Assembly (NCBI RefSeq): GCF_024437735.1
Contig: NZ_JANFQO010000010.1
Location: 1 to 64,000 of the forward strand
Length of the DNA stretch: 64,000 nt
Origin: Tahibacter harae
Lineage (GTDB): Bacteria; Pseudomonadota; Gammaproteobacteria; Xanthomonadales; Rhodanobacteraceae
Direction of reading: 5' to 3'
Shown here: positions 17,109 to 25,413 of the stretch, piece by piece
Layout: every line of letters starts with the position of its first letter
Position numbering within the stretch: the first letter of the stretch is position 1
Program-made: the position numbers and the translations under genes
The notes under the pieces: model-generated
Seen by the model: the letters and a program-made list of their open reading frames with translations, nothing else
What the model was told of the DNA's origin: nothing
Database searches by the model: none

Positions 17109-18695
17109 TCAGTACGCCGTGCTTCGCAACCACCGCGCCGCATAACTACTGCTTCGCCGCGCCAATGCCATCATTGTCAATGTCGGGTTCTGGAATGCCG
17201 ATGTGGTCCAGCAGGCTCCGTCGGGGACGAACAGGTTCGGTAAATCCCAGCTTTGGGCGTAGGCGTTACAGAACGAACTCGCCGCTTCCTTCCCCATACG
17301 TGCAGTGCCGACCTCATGGATCATCGAACCTGGCAATCCGCCGACAGGCGGCAGCGCCAGTGTCATTCCAGCCGCCCGCGCCACCTCGACCAGGGTCGAT
17401 TTCTGGTGCGCTTGCATCCGTTTTTCGTTGTCGCGCAGGGAACACTCGATCCGGGGCACAGGCAGCCCCCAGCGATCCACTTTCGCCGGATCCAGCGTTA
17501 TCCGATTGTCGGCATAGGGCAGCATTTCGCCGACTGCGACCAGCAGCGCATTCGCGCCATTTCCCGCAGGCCGCCCCAGGGCGGCCCAGACACTGTAGCT
17601 GCGCAGGAAATCCGGTCGACCACAAGCGCGCTCGAAACGCGGCAGGAGCAGACCGTTGGCTCCCGCATGAAACGTCGATTCATCGCTGCCGCCCCCGGTC
17701 GGCACCGACCCGACGGCAAAACTGGCGGTGTGGTCCATCAGGAAGCGTCCGAGCGCTCCTGAGGAATTTCCCAGGCCTTCGGCGTGCCGCCGCGGGCTGC
17801 GGGAGTTGAGCAGAATGCGCGTCGATTCCACGGTCGACGCACACAACATCACCGCCTTGGCCCGGATCCGCGATTCGCGGCCAGTTGCGGCATCGATATA
17901 TCCGACTGTCTCAACTCGCGCACCCGCCTGGTCGGTATCGATATGGGATACGACGGCGTTGTAGACAATCTTCAGACGACCGCTGGCCAAAGCGGCCGGC
18001 AAGGTGGATCCCAGACTCGATGAGCGCGGCCATTTGCCGGCACCGGGAAATTCGCAGCGCTCGCTGCTCGCCACCCGGCCCGCTATGGCCTTGCGTCCCC
18101 ACCGTTGCTGCACTGCCTGGACCAGACCCCGCTCCGCATCGCTGAGTACAGCAGCGGAATGAACGATCTGATCCGGAATCTCGGCGATGCCGTCACGACT
18201 GCCGCTGAGCGCATGGAAGCGCTCCACCTCGTCGTAGTCAGCTGCCAGATCTGTATAACGAACGGGCCAGCGCATTCCGAACCCATCGAGATCCGGCGCA
18301 GCGAACTCACGTTCGCTTATTCGCCAGCTCTGCCCCGCCCAGAGATTGCTTCTGCCGCCGGCGCTGCGTGATCGCAGCCACACGAAGGGAGAACCATCTC
18401 CGGAAAGATACGGGTTCTCTACATCGTCGACCCACAAATGACTGTTGGATGTGCGGTAAGCAGGCTCGGTCTGCTGGACAAATTGCCGACCGTTCGGACT
18501 GGGCGCGCTTTCCAAGCGGCTGCCAGGTTCATACCACCAGTCCGCCGGACAATCCTGCGCCCTCGGTTGGGCGCCGGCCTCCAGCAGTATTACGTCTATG
18601 CCCGCTTCAACCAGCGTTTTGCATGCCCAGCCTCCCGTCGCCCCCGACCCAACGACTACGATTTCGGTATCGAATTCATGTTTCAACGGCAACAC
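17109..18695 (-). CDS. GMC-family FAD oxidoreductase (gluconate-dehydrogenase-like)
   Basis: FAD-dependent oxidoreductase, about 528 aa. The dinucleotide site is VVVGSGATGGWACKTLVEAG near the N-terminus, with the acidic LLEAG at the end of the second strand; the C-terminal GMC domain has IHEVGTARMG and the FAD-contacting stretch around NPTLTMMALARR. The conserved His is present. The frame is open to an ATG at 18788, but a promoter-like sequence overlaps that region, so I prefer the GTG at 18695 (a TTG nearby is also possible); a purine-rich GGGGGAGGG lies about 20 bases upstream. Likely oxidises an alcohol on the product or a precursor. First gene of the minus-strand run that includes the KAS III, ligase, SDR and ACP. 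Confidence 0.85.
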   Translation of the reverse strand: MLPLKHEFDTEIVVVGSGATGGWACKTLVEAGIDVILLEAGAQPRAQDCPADWWYEPGSRLESAPSPNGRQFVQQTEPAYRTSNSHLWVDDVENPYLSGDGSPFVWLRSRSAGGRSNLWAGQSWRISEREFAAPDLDGFGMRWPVRYTDLAADYDEVERFHALSGSRDGIAEIPDQIVHSAAVLSDAERGLVQAVQQRWGRKAIAGRVASSERCEFPGAGKWPRSSSLGSTLPAALASGRLKIVYNAVVSHIDTDQAGARVETVGYIDAATGRESRIRAKAVMLCASTVESTRILLNSRSPRRHAEGLGNSSGALGRFLMDHTASFAVGSVPTGGGSDESTFHAGANGLLLPRFERACGRPDFLRSYSVWAALGRPAGNGANALLVAVGEMLPYADNRITLDPAKVDRWGLPVPRIECSLRDNEKRMQAHQKSTLVEVARAAGMTLALPPVGGLPGSMIHEVGTARMGKEAASSFCNAYAQSWDLPNLFVPDGACWTTSAFQNPTLTMMALARRSSSYAARWLRSTAY

Positions 18696-18767
18696 CGCAG
18701 GGACACGATGCTGTCCCTCCCCCTTGAAACTGCGGACATGAAAACCCCTGTGGCGGGAGTACCTCAC

Positions 18768-18798
18768 AGTATACCGTCGCACAAACAAATTTCGTCAA
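18768..18798 (-). promoter_or_regulatory. Candidate sigma70 promoter for the GMC/KAS III/ligase run
   Basis: On the minus strand TTGACG is followed by TATACT at a 19-base spacing. Both hexamers are close to consensus; the spacing is two bases longer than ideal. It lies about 75 bases ahead of the chosen GTG and would rule out the ATG at 18788. Confidence 0.45.
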
Positions 18799-18862
18799 GT
18801 AACCCACATTTTCGAAAAACAGGGGTTGACAGACGATTTCACATCCATGAATAAACGAAGTT

Positions 18863-18884
18863 GTAATTCTTACCGTGGAATTAC
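18863..18884. promoter_or_regulatory. Inverted repeat, possible operator
   Basis: Perfect 7-base arms GTAATTC and GAATTAC separated by eight bases, about 65 bases upstream of the candidate -35 box. The arrangement suits a dimeric transcription factor; no cognate regulator is encoded nearby. Confidence 0.35.
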
Positions 18885-19082
18885 TGAGCAGTGACTCAAG
18901 TTCTTGCAGGCTCCCGCGCAAGCGTCCCACGCCCTGCGACACCGCAGAAAAGAATACCGTACAGGACCCGCAGAACCCGGACCGACCGCCCGAAAGCACT
19001 AACTGCCTCACAAAATTCCGAGGCAGGTTCCTCTGCTTAGCCTTCGTCTCACACGCTACTCGTAATCACAAAGACCAACGGC

Positions 19083-20276
19083 TCACGTGTTACCGGCTGC
19101 AGCGCGAATTTCCTTGACCATCTTGGTCAGGATCGTGCTGCCGACCTCAACAAATTCGACCTCGCCTGCCTTGAGCACTTCGCTGATGCTGGCCGTCCAG
19201 AGCACGGGGCTGGCGATCTGGGACGCCAGGGTCGCGGCGATCGAGTCGGCCTCGTACGGGCGCGCGGTTGCATTGGCGATGACGGTTGCGCGCGGCGGCC
19301 GCAGGGTGAAGCCGTTCAGGAACGTGGCGAACTCGTTCTGCGCATCGCGCATGTAGCGCGAATGGAAAGCCGCGCTGACCTTGAGCGGCATGGCGAGGAT
19401 CTTTTCCTTGCCGAGAATCTCCACCGCGCGGCCCATCGCATCGGCGGGGCCGGAGATGACCGTCTGCGTCGGCGTATTGAAGTTGGCCAGGTCGATCGCG
19501 TCGAGGCCGTTCGCCGCGAGCACCTGGCGGATGCGTTCGGCATCCACGCGCACGACCGCCGCCATGGCGCCGCCACTGGCGGCAGCCATGAGTTCGCCGC
19601 GCTTCATGACCAGGCGCAGGCCGGTCTCGAAATCGAACACATCCGCAGCGAGCAGGGCGTTGTATTCGCCCAGGCTGTGTCCGAGGTAGAACGCCGCGTC
19701 GGCGCTGGGATCGTTGGCGTCGCGGCGCTGGAAATAGCCGAGCGCACCGACCACGTACAGCGCCGGCTGTGTGAACTGGGTCAGATTGAGCTGTTCCTTC
19801 GGGTCGTCCAGGCACAGCGTCTGTATGGAATAGCCGAGGATCTCGCTGGCCTTGCGCGTTTCTTCCGGATACGCCTCGAACAGCGCCTTGCCCATGCCTT
19901 TGCTCTGCGCACCCTGCCCCGGAAAAAGCAGGGCGATGCGCTTGGCGGAGGCAGCGGCCGCGGGAGCCGGACTTGCAGCCGGAGCCGCCACCGCCGGCGC
20001 GGCGGGTGCGGCGGGTGCGGCGGGTGCGGCGGGTGCGGCGGCAGGAGCAGCGGCGGACGCCGCTTCATTCACCGGACGGACCTCGGCCAGATCGAAATAG
20101 CCGTTGAAGCCTTCCAGGTAGATCACGGCCTTCTGGTCGAAGAGGGTCATCGCCTCGGTCCGTGTCTTGAGCACCCGGTCCGGGTACAGCTGGCTGTTGA
20201 CCGCGGTGCCGACCGGGTGCTGCCGGTTCCAGGCGCCGATCTCTGCCAGCAGCTTCTCGTGCGATGCCGTCTTCAT
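19083..20276 (-). CDS. Free-standing malonyl-CoA:ACP acyltransferase (trans-AT) with N-terminal extension
   Basis: Supplies malonyl units to the AT-less PKS modules. Of its 397 residues, about 130-397 form a FabD-type domain: LLFPGQGAQSKGMG at the start, Ser201 in GHSLGEYNAL, the Arg in VMKRGELM and the His in AFHSRYM. The first 70 residues (MKTASHEKLLAEIG... FNGYFDLAEVRP) are a small extra domain I do not recognise, joined by an Ala/Pro linker made from a 9-bp tandem repeat. The gene has a strong ribosome site (GAGGAGGGG) and stands alone, with about 195 bases upstream and 390 downstream. Confidence 0.93.
   Translation of the reverse strand: MKTASHEKLLAEIGAWNRQHPVGTAVNSQLYPDRVLKTRTEAMTLFDQKAVIYLEGFNGYFDLAEVRPVNEAASAAAPAAAPAAPAAPAAPAAPAVAAPAASPAPAAAASAKRIALLFPGQGAQSKGMGKALFEAYPEETRKASEILGYSIQTLCLDDPKEQLNLTQFTQPALYVVGALGYFQRRDANDPSADAAFYLGHSLGEYNALLAADVFDFETGLRLVMKRGELMAAASGGAMAAVVRVDAERIRQVLAANGLDAIDLANFNTPTQTVISGPADAMGRAVEILGKEKILAMPLKVSAAFHSRYMRDAQNEFATFLNGFTLRPPRATVIANATARPYEADSIAATLASQIASPVLWTASISEVLKAGEVEFVEVGSTILTKMVKEIRAAAGNT
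20001..20036. repeat. Four perfect 9-bp tandem repeats inside the acyltransferase gene
   Basis: The unit GGCGGGTGC is repeated four times without a mismatch and encodes the Ala-Ala-Pro linker between the N-terminal domain and the catalytic domain. Copy-number change would keep the frame. Confidence 0.8.
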
Positions 20277-20352
20277 GCTCCCCTCCTCAACCTCGGAAAA
20301 TTACGTAATCAGCGGCCGGGGCGATGATTCCGCGCACCGGACGACGCCACCG

Positions 20353-20371
20353 GATTGTTCGTCGAACAATC
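20353..20371. promoter_or_regulatory. 19-bp palindrome upstream of the trans-AT gene, likely operator
   Basis: GATTGTTCG-T-CGAACAATC is a perfect dyad with a one-base centre, about 77 bases upstream of the acyltransferase start and between that gene and the end of the phosphoesterase gene. There is no T-run on either strand, so it is not an intrinsic terminator. Size and symmetry resemble TetR-type operators. Confidence 0.45.
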
Positions 20372-20471
20372 GCAAAACTGCGAAGACCGATCAACTGCAC
20401 CGTTGCCGGCTTTGTCCACTCCGTCTGCGCCGGCGCAGACCTGCACGATGAAACTGACAGGGCCATGATCG

Positions 20472-21314
20472 CTACCAATGTATCGGCGCGCGCCCCGGCC
20501 GTTGCGGTCCCGGCAGGATCTCGCGCAGACAGGAATCGATGCCGCCCCGGCGCCGGCGCTGGCGCGGATAGCCGAAGGAAACTTCCTCGAAGCGCACGCC
20601 GTCGATCCAGTGCGTCGAGGGCATGTGCAGATGACCGGTCACGACCACATTGGCGCGGTACAGACGATGCCAGTTTTCCGTGCGCGTGGTCCCGCACCAC
20701 AGCGAGAAGCGCGGATACAGCGGCACATAGGCGAGATCCTGGCGCATCGGAAAATGGTTGACCATGACCAGCGGCGCTTCACGCGCCGCCTGTTCGAGCC
20801 GGGGCTGATGCAGCGCGCAGCGCGCCGCGCACCAGGCCTCGCGCGAGGGATAGGGCTCGTGGTGCAGGTACAGCTCGTCGGCGCACACCACGCCGGTTTC
20901 GCGCGCCCAGTCCACCGCCTGGGCCAGCGGCACCTGGGGCGGACGAAAGCTGTAATCGTAGAGAAGGAACAGCAGCGCAATGTAGTGCGCTCCGCCGGGG
21001 CCCGGCCACAGCACGAAAGGATCCTCCGGCGTGAGCACGCCGCGGGCGCGGCAGGTCTGCACCAGTTCCTGGTACTTGGCCTCGCCGCGCGCTTCGCCGG
21101 CCGAGATGCTCCACAGCTCGTGATTGCCCGGCACCCAAAACACGCGCGCGAAACGCTTGCAGACCAGGTCGAGCACCTCGCCCAGCTCCGCCGAGGTTTC
21201 GCAGATGTCGCCGCCGAGGATGAGCCAGTCGTCGCCATGGTCGGACAGCTGGGCCAGGGCTTCGCGGTTTTCCGAATGGCGCACGTGCAGGTCGCTGATG
21301 GCTAGCAGGCGCAC
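20472..21314 (-). CDS. Calcineurin-like metallophosphoesterase
   Basis: Dimetal phosphoesterase of 280 aa. Metal-binding motifs are in the usual order: DLHVRH near the N-terminus (D-x-H), GGDICE, GNHELW, NHFPM and GHLHMPSTH. The start is a GTG that overlaps the end of the phosphopantetheinyl transferase gene by 13 bases. Substrate unknown. Its close coupling to a carrier-protein-modifying enzyme hints at a role in phosphopantetheine turnover (for example acting on the 3',5'-ADP by-product or removing the arm), but that is speculation from position. Confidence 0.88.
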   Translation of the reverse strand: MRLLAISDLHVRHSENREALAQLSDHGDDWLILGGDICETSAELGEVLDLVCKRFARVFWVPGNHELWSISAGEARGEAKYQELVQTCRARGVLTPEDPFVLWPGPGGAHYIALLFLLYDYSFRPPQVPLAQAVDWARETGVVCADELYLHHEPYPSREAWCAARCALHQPRLEQAAREAPLVMVNHFPMRQDLAYVPLYPRFSLWCGTTRTENWHRLYRANVVVTGHLHMPSTHWIDGVRFEEVSFGYPRQRRRRGGIDSCLREILPGPQRPGRAPIHW

Positions 21315-22105
21315 GCAAACGTCCTGGCAGGCTCTGCCGCATGCGGCAACGATTCAAACAAAGTCACGCGGCAATCGGCCGCCCTGCCCCGGCGCAGCCC
21401 CAGCGCGAGCAGGTGGTTGGGATCCGGACGGAACAGCTCGAACTGCCAGTCTTCGGCCGTGTCGGGCAAGGCCGGTGCAAATGCGATACGGATGGGGCGC
21501 TCCAGCGGCGAGAACGAGAAATCCTTGAGCGGAATCGAGAGACCCATGCCTCGGGCCTTGATGTAGGACTCTTTCAGCGTCCACAGCTGGAAGAAATGAT
21601 CGGTCTGCTCGGCCGAGGGGCGTGCGCGCAGGACCTGCAGCTCGTCGGGCGAAAAATAGTGATCGGCGATCGAAACCACGTCGCCGCGCCGGTCCAGCGC
21701 TTCCACGTCGACGCCGGCATCCAGATCCCGCGTGACCACGCAGGCGACCAGGCTTCGCGAATTGGACAGATTGAAGCGCAGGCCCGGCGCCATCGCAGCG
21801 TCGGCGATCTCCGGCCTGCCGTAGTCATTGGCGCGGAAGGTCCAGTGCGCCGGCGCGGTACCGGCATAGCGCGACAAGGTGTAGCGGCACAGCGCCCGCG
21901 TGACCAGGTATTCCAGTTTCAGATAGTCGAACGCGAAGCGCTCCAGCCGCGCGGCTTCCTCGGCCGAAAGCAGGCTGCGATAGCTGGCGCGCAACGTCTC
22001 GGAATCGCAATCGCGCGTCCAGCAATACCAGACATGCGCCTCGCCCGGCTCCAGGTTCAGGCGCGGCAAGGGCGCGCTGCCGGTCGGCGCTCGCTGCGGC
22101 AGCAT
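21302..22105 (-). CDS. 4'-phosphopantetheinyl transferase, Sfp type
   Basis: Transfers the phosphopantetheine arm of CoA to the Ser of carrier proteins, here most likely the PKS ACPs and the discrete ACP. The 267-aa protein has the two signature motifs: GVDVEALDRR (metal-binding Asp and Glu) and FFQLWTLKESYIKARGMGL (catalytic Glu-Ser-Tyr-Lys). The frame stays open upstream to 22234, but that part overlaps the methyltransferase gene; the ATG at 22105, four bases after that gene's stop, is the sensible start. Length and motifs match broad-substrate secondary-metabolite enzymes rather than the short AcpS type. Confidence 0.94.
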   Translation of the reverse strand: MLPQRAPTGSAPLPRLNLEPGEAHVWYCWTRDCDSETLRASYRSLLSAEEAARLERFAFDYLKLEYLVTRALCRYTLSRYAGTAPAHWTFRANDYGRPEIADAAMAPGLRFNLSNSRSLVACVVTRDLDAGVDVEALDRRGDVVSIADHYFSPDELQVLRARPSAEQTDHFFQLWTLKESYIKARGMGLSIPLKDFSFSPLERPIRIAFAPALPDTAEDWQFELFRPDPNHLLALGLRRGRAADCRVTLFESLPHAAEPARTFACAC

Positions 22106-22109
22106 CGCC

Positions 22110-24734
22110 TCAGCCCGGCAGGAACGAGGCGAGGAAGCGTTGCGCGATGCGCGGATCCAGCCCCTGCGCCGCCGGGTCTGCGGCGAACTGCGCCGCCAGC
22201 CGCGCGACCTTGGCGTATTCGTCGGCATTGCCATGGCAGTGCTGCATCAGCTGCTGGGTCTGCGCCTCCAGCTCGGTCACCTCCTGCCACCAGCGCGGGT
22301 CGAAACGCGGCAGGCGCGAGAATGCCTCCTTGGGCAGTTCGGCGTCCTTCCAGCGCAGGTTCAGCGCGCTGCCGTTGTGGCGCGCCAGCAGCGGCAGGAG
22401 CATGTCCTGCTCGACCCGCAGCTCGGCCAGAAACTGCAGGCCCTGCTTCCAGTGCAGCGAACTGCCCGGCGCGTTCGACAGCCAGGTATCGGCATCCATC
22501 TGCAGCTCGAACCAGAACAGCACTGCACCGGCCGTGCCTGCGGCGCTCGCCGGCACTGCCAGTTCCAGTTCCTGCGCCGCCGGCGTCGCCGTGGCGAAGT
22601 CGAAGGCGAAAAGATCGAACGGCTCGCTGAGCGGCCGGTAGTCCAGCCGGCGCGTATCGACATTGATGAACGAGGCGGAGAAACGATAGGGATTGAGCAG
22701 GTTGGCGTCCTGCTCCAGCACCTGTTCCAGGCGGTACTCGATCACCTGGGCACGCAGACGCGCCGCCAGCGGCAGGTAGCGCGCATCGGCCGTCGCCAGA
22801 TGCTCGCGCACGTAGGCCAGGAAATGCAGCACACCTTCTCCGATCAGGCTGCAGTCGAACATCTCGAACAGGACCAGGTCGGCCCGCTGCGGCAGATCGG
22901 CCGGTACGCCGAGCTGGCGGCAATCCTTGTTGATGACCTGGATTTGCTGTGCCAGGCCGTTGTCGCCGATGACGGCCTCGGCAACACGGTGTATGGCCGG
23001 AGAGATCTCGCAGCCGACGACATGTCCGACGCCGGCCGCGGCGGCGTACATCGACAGCAGGCCGCAGCCGGCACCGATGTCCAGGGCCAGCGATACCGGC
23101 GCTTCCGCCGTCAGCCGCTGCAAGGCGCCGGCGTAAGCCGAGTTGCGCTCGGCATCGAGCAGCATGGGGATGTACCAGCTCGGCAGCAGCGCCTCGCGCA
23201 ATTGCTGCGCCGCAGGCCGGGTGCGGAAGTGCAGGCGCGTGTCGCTGAGGCAGGCATCGATCTCCAGCACCTCGCCCGCGCGCACCGGCTGGGCATCGGT
23301 GTACTGCAGCGCCGGCGGCAGACGGCCGGCGCCGCGCTGCGGCGCGTTGCCGAATCCGGCACCGAGATCCAGCTCGAACCAGTAGAGCACGGCATTGAGC
23401 CGGCCCGATGCCGTGACGGGCAGCTGCAATGGATGGGTTGCCGCCGCGAAATCTGCGAAATCCACGGTGCCGACTTCCACCGCGGCGGTCAGCTCGCGCC
23501 AGCCGCCGGGGCCGAATTCCGGCGCTTCCGGTACCGCGCTCCAGCGCAGCGTGTCCAGTGCGTCGAGGTTGAACGGAATGTGCGGATAGGCCCATTGCAC
23601 ACCCTGGGCGAACAGCCGCGCGCGCGCCGGCAGCACCCGCGCGTCCGGCCGCAGTCCCTGCTCGCGATAGCGGCGCACCTGCGCGGCGATACCGGTGCCG
23701 AGGAGCGAGTGATCGATGCCCGGAAGCGCCACCACGTCGACCTCGGCGAGCAGTTCCGGCAATGCATCCGGCGGCGGCAGCTGGATGCGCTGCTGCAGCG
23801 GCTCGAACGAAGCCTGGCGCTCCTCTTCATTCATGGACGCCAGACGGTCGGCGAACTGTTCGCGCCACTGGCGCAACTGATTCTTCTGCACCATGCCGCC
23901 GCTGATGCGCGTCTCCAGCGCACCCGGCGCAACCACGTAGGCGCGTGCCGCGCCGTGGGCGATCGCGCGCAACGGCAGCAGGCCCAGTTCGGCGCCGTGA
24001 AAGAGTACGGTCGCGCCCGCAGTCTGCTTCAGGGCTTCGTCCCAGGCCGCGAGCCAGGCCGGATCATCAATGCGCTGTAGCGCATTGCGTACCGACTGGT
24101 GCGCGCTGTAGCGCAACAGATGCTGGCGCAGCCCGGCGCGCATGGCCTGCCCGGCTTCGGCCGCTTCCGGTACGACGGCAAACACCTGCGGGTCGAACGG
24201 CACCTGCGGCAGCGGCGGCAGTTCGATCGCCGGTTGCGGCGCGTCCGGGTCGGTCACGCGCTGCAACAGGGCCTGCCGGTGCAGCACATCCTCCAGCGCC
24301 GCGATGCGCGCCTGCAGCGCGGCCGCATCGCCGCCCAGCTGCAGCGCCTGCCGGGTCGCGGCCAGCGCCTGTGCGGCATCGCCCAGGGCTTCGTATACGC
24401 GCGCCAGCAGCGCGACGGCGGCGGCATCGGCGGGTGCGAGCACGGCGGCCTGGCGCGCATCTTCCAGCGCCGCGTCGGCGTCGCCGAGCTGCAGCAGAGC
24501 CTCGGCCCGCTGCCGGCGCCATTCGGCCGAGTCCGGCACACGTTCGATCAGCTGGCCGTAGTAGACCAGCGCCAGCTCCGGCTTGCCCTGCGCCAGCGAC
24601 TCCCGCGCCATGGTCGCAATGGCCGGAAACGCCAGCTGCAGGATGTTTTCCGGCACATCGGCCAGCGCCGCGCGCATGTACTCCGGCTGACCCGAGGCGA
24701 GTGCCCGGCTCAGCGACTCCGACCAGTTGCTCAT
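22110..24734 (-). CDS. TPR protein with two PRMT-like methyltransferase repeats, the first degenerate
   Basis: An 874-aa protein. Residues about 30-165 form TPR-like helices (AEALLQLGDADAALEDARQA and a second copy with YEALGDAAQALAATRQ). Two protein-arginine-methyltransferase-like halves follow, each a Rossmann domain plus a beta-barrel (both barrels contain VLFWFEL or VLYWFEL). The second half is intact: SAM site DIGAGCGLL near residue 552, acidic CEIS, and the double-Glu loop with Glu624 and Glu633 (FEMFDCSLIGEGVL). In the first half the matching loop reads LPGIDHSLLGTGIA, so both Glu are lost, and the SAM motif is GAELGLL without the acidic residue. The layout recalls eukaryotic PRMT7 and PRMT9. 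I start at the ATG with GGGGGA ahead; an ATG 18 codons upstream lies almost at the predicted transcript start. Substrate unknown: a protein or the polyketide. Confidence 0.85.
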   Translation of the reverse strand: MSNWSESLSRALASGQPEYMRAALADVPENILQLAFPAIATMARESLAQGKPELALVYYGQLIERVPDSAEWRRQRAEALLQLGDADAALEDARQAAVLAPADAAAVALLARVYEALGDAAQALAATRQALQLGGDAAALQARIAALEDVLHRQALLQRVTDPDAPQPAIELPPLPQVPFDPQVFAVVPEAAEAGQAMRAGLRQHLLRYSAHQSVRNALQRIDDPAWLAAWDEALKQTAGATVLFHGAELGLLPLRAIAHGAARAYVVAPGALETRISGGMVQKNQLRQWREQFADRLASMNEEERQASFEPLQQRIQLPPPDALPELLAEVDVVALPGIDHSLLGTGIAAQVRRYREQGLRPDARVLPARARLFAQGVQWAYPHIPFNLDALDTLRWSAVPEAPEFGPGGWRELTAAVEVGTVDFADFAAATHPLQLPVTASGRLNAVLYWFELDLGAGFGNAPQRGAGRLPPALQYTDAQPVRAGEVLEIDACLSDTRLHFRTRPAAQQLREALLPSWYIPMLLDAERNSAYAGALQRLTAEAPVSLALDIGAGCGLLSMYAAAAGVGHVVGCEISPAIHRVAEAVIGDNGLAQQIQVINKDCRQLGVPADLPQRADLVLFEMFDCSLIGEGVLHFLAYVREHLATADARYLPLAARLRAQVIEYRLEQVLEQDANLLNPYRFSASFINVDTRRLDYRPLSEPFDLFAFDFATATPAAQELELAVPASAAGTAGAVLFWFELQMDADTWLSNAPGSSLHWKQGLQFLAELRVEQDMLLPLLARHNGSALNLRWKDAELPKEAFSRLPRFDPRWWQEVTELEAQTQQLMQHCHGNADEYAKVARLAAQFAADPAAQGLDPRIAQRFLASFLPG

Positions 24735-24799
24735 CCATCCCCCGGCGCGCGACGGCTCAGGGTTTCCGCCGCGCCGCGAATTCAACAAACAGGTCGGTG

Positions 24800-24829
24800 A
24801 TGCTAGCCTGCGCCTTGCAAGGACAGCAA
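24800..24829 (-). promoter_or_regulatory. Candidate sigma70 promoter for the methyltransferase/PPTase/phosphoesterase operon
   Basis: On the minus strand TTGCTG and TAGCAT are separated by 18 bases. Transcription would begin near 24793, about 60 bases ahead of the chosen start of the methyltransferase gene. The three genes downstream are overlapping or four bases apart. Confidence 0.45.
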
Positions 24830-24897
24830 CCGATGCCGGGCGCGATGCCGGCCTGTGCGGTCCGGACGGGGCATATTTTTTTCGAGAAAATAGCTAG

Positions 24898-24926
24898 TTG
24901 CATTCGTTATGCACGCGGCCTAGACT
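24898..24926 (+). promoter_or_regulatory. Candidate sigma70 promoter facing the NatA/NatB genes
   Basis: TTGCAT and TAGACT are separated by exactly 17 bases. It is divergent to the methyltransferase promoter and would give a leader of about 480 bases before the ABC gene, so a nearer promoter may also exist; a second TAGACT occurs at about 25129-25134 without a clear -35. Confidence 0.4.
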
Positions 24927-25413
24927 GCTTTGGATACGTCTACAAAATCGTCGGCGCCCGGTCGGACTGCCTACTGAACTCAATGAGCGCCCAGTCCCGC
25001 CACGTCCGCGCCGTACCGAGCCGTGTCACACAGACGCAACACGGCGCAGCGCCGCCACGGCATCACAGGACAGTCCTGCCCCCGGCCGCCGCCCGACGGC
25101 CTGCAGGGTTTCGGTCATCATCGCGGTCTAGACTCCCGCCCGGCGCCGCCATTCCCGGCGGCGGATCCGCCTGGACATACTGGACACCGGTCGCCAATTC
25201 GCGCGATAACATCCGGCGCAGCCGGTTCGCGAGCTTTCCACTTTGCGTTGTGCCCGGGAACCCGCCGACCTCCGTTCCTGGTAGCTGTTCCACGCCAGCC
25301 GGGGAGTCCATCTGGCGCAGGATCGGAGGGGAGTAACCGGTCCCGAATCCTCATCAAGCTGCCCTGGCCTGCCCCCGGGGCGAAAGACCGCGTATCTAGC
25401 TCAGGAGCAACAC

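Larger units (their letters stand above)
18696..19082. other. Low-GC intergenic region before the GMC oxidoreductase
   Basis: About 390 bases between the acyltransferase stop and the oxidoreductase start. Base composition is visibly lower in GC than its surroundings. It carries a promoter-like pair and an inverted repeat (listed separately) and no convincing gene. A minus-strand open frame of 111 codons crosses it but has no domain and conflicts with the promoter. Confidence 0.55.
24735..25413. other. Divergent intergenic region
   Basis: About 680 bases between the minus-strand methyltransferase and the plus-strand ABC transporter. It contains two back-to-back promoter-like sequences (listed separately). 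The rest, including about 490 bases ahead of the ABC gene, has no gene I can support; several open frames are extensions of frames antisense to the methyltransferase gene. Confidence 0.55.

Noticed and set aside
17109-18788. ATG at 18788 as the oxidoreductase start
   Set aside because: It lies inside the candidate promoter, has no ribosome site and adds Arg-rich residues that are not part of the FAD fold.
18676-19011. 111-codon minus-strand frame
   Set aside because: Overlaps the candidate promoter and the start of the GMC oxidoreductase in another frame; no domain.
20001-20036. Tandem repeats considered as CRISPR-like or mobile-element traces
   Set aside because: Units are 9 bp, contiguous and in frame, encoding an Ala/Pro linker.
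20353-20371. Dyad considered as a terminator for the phosphoesterase gene
   Set aside because: No T-run follows on either strand and the stem is A/T-containing and short; it fits an operator better.
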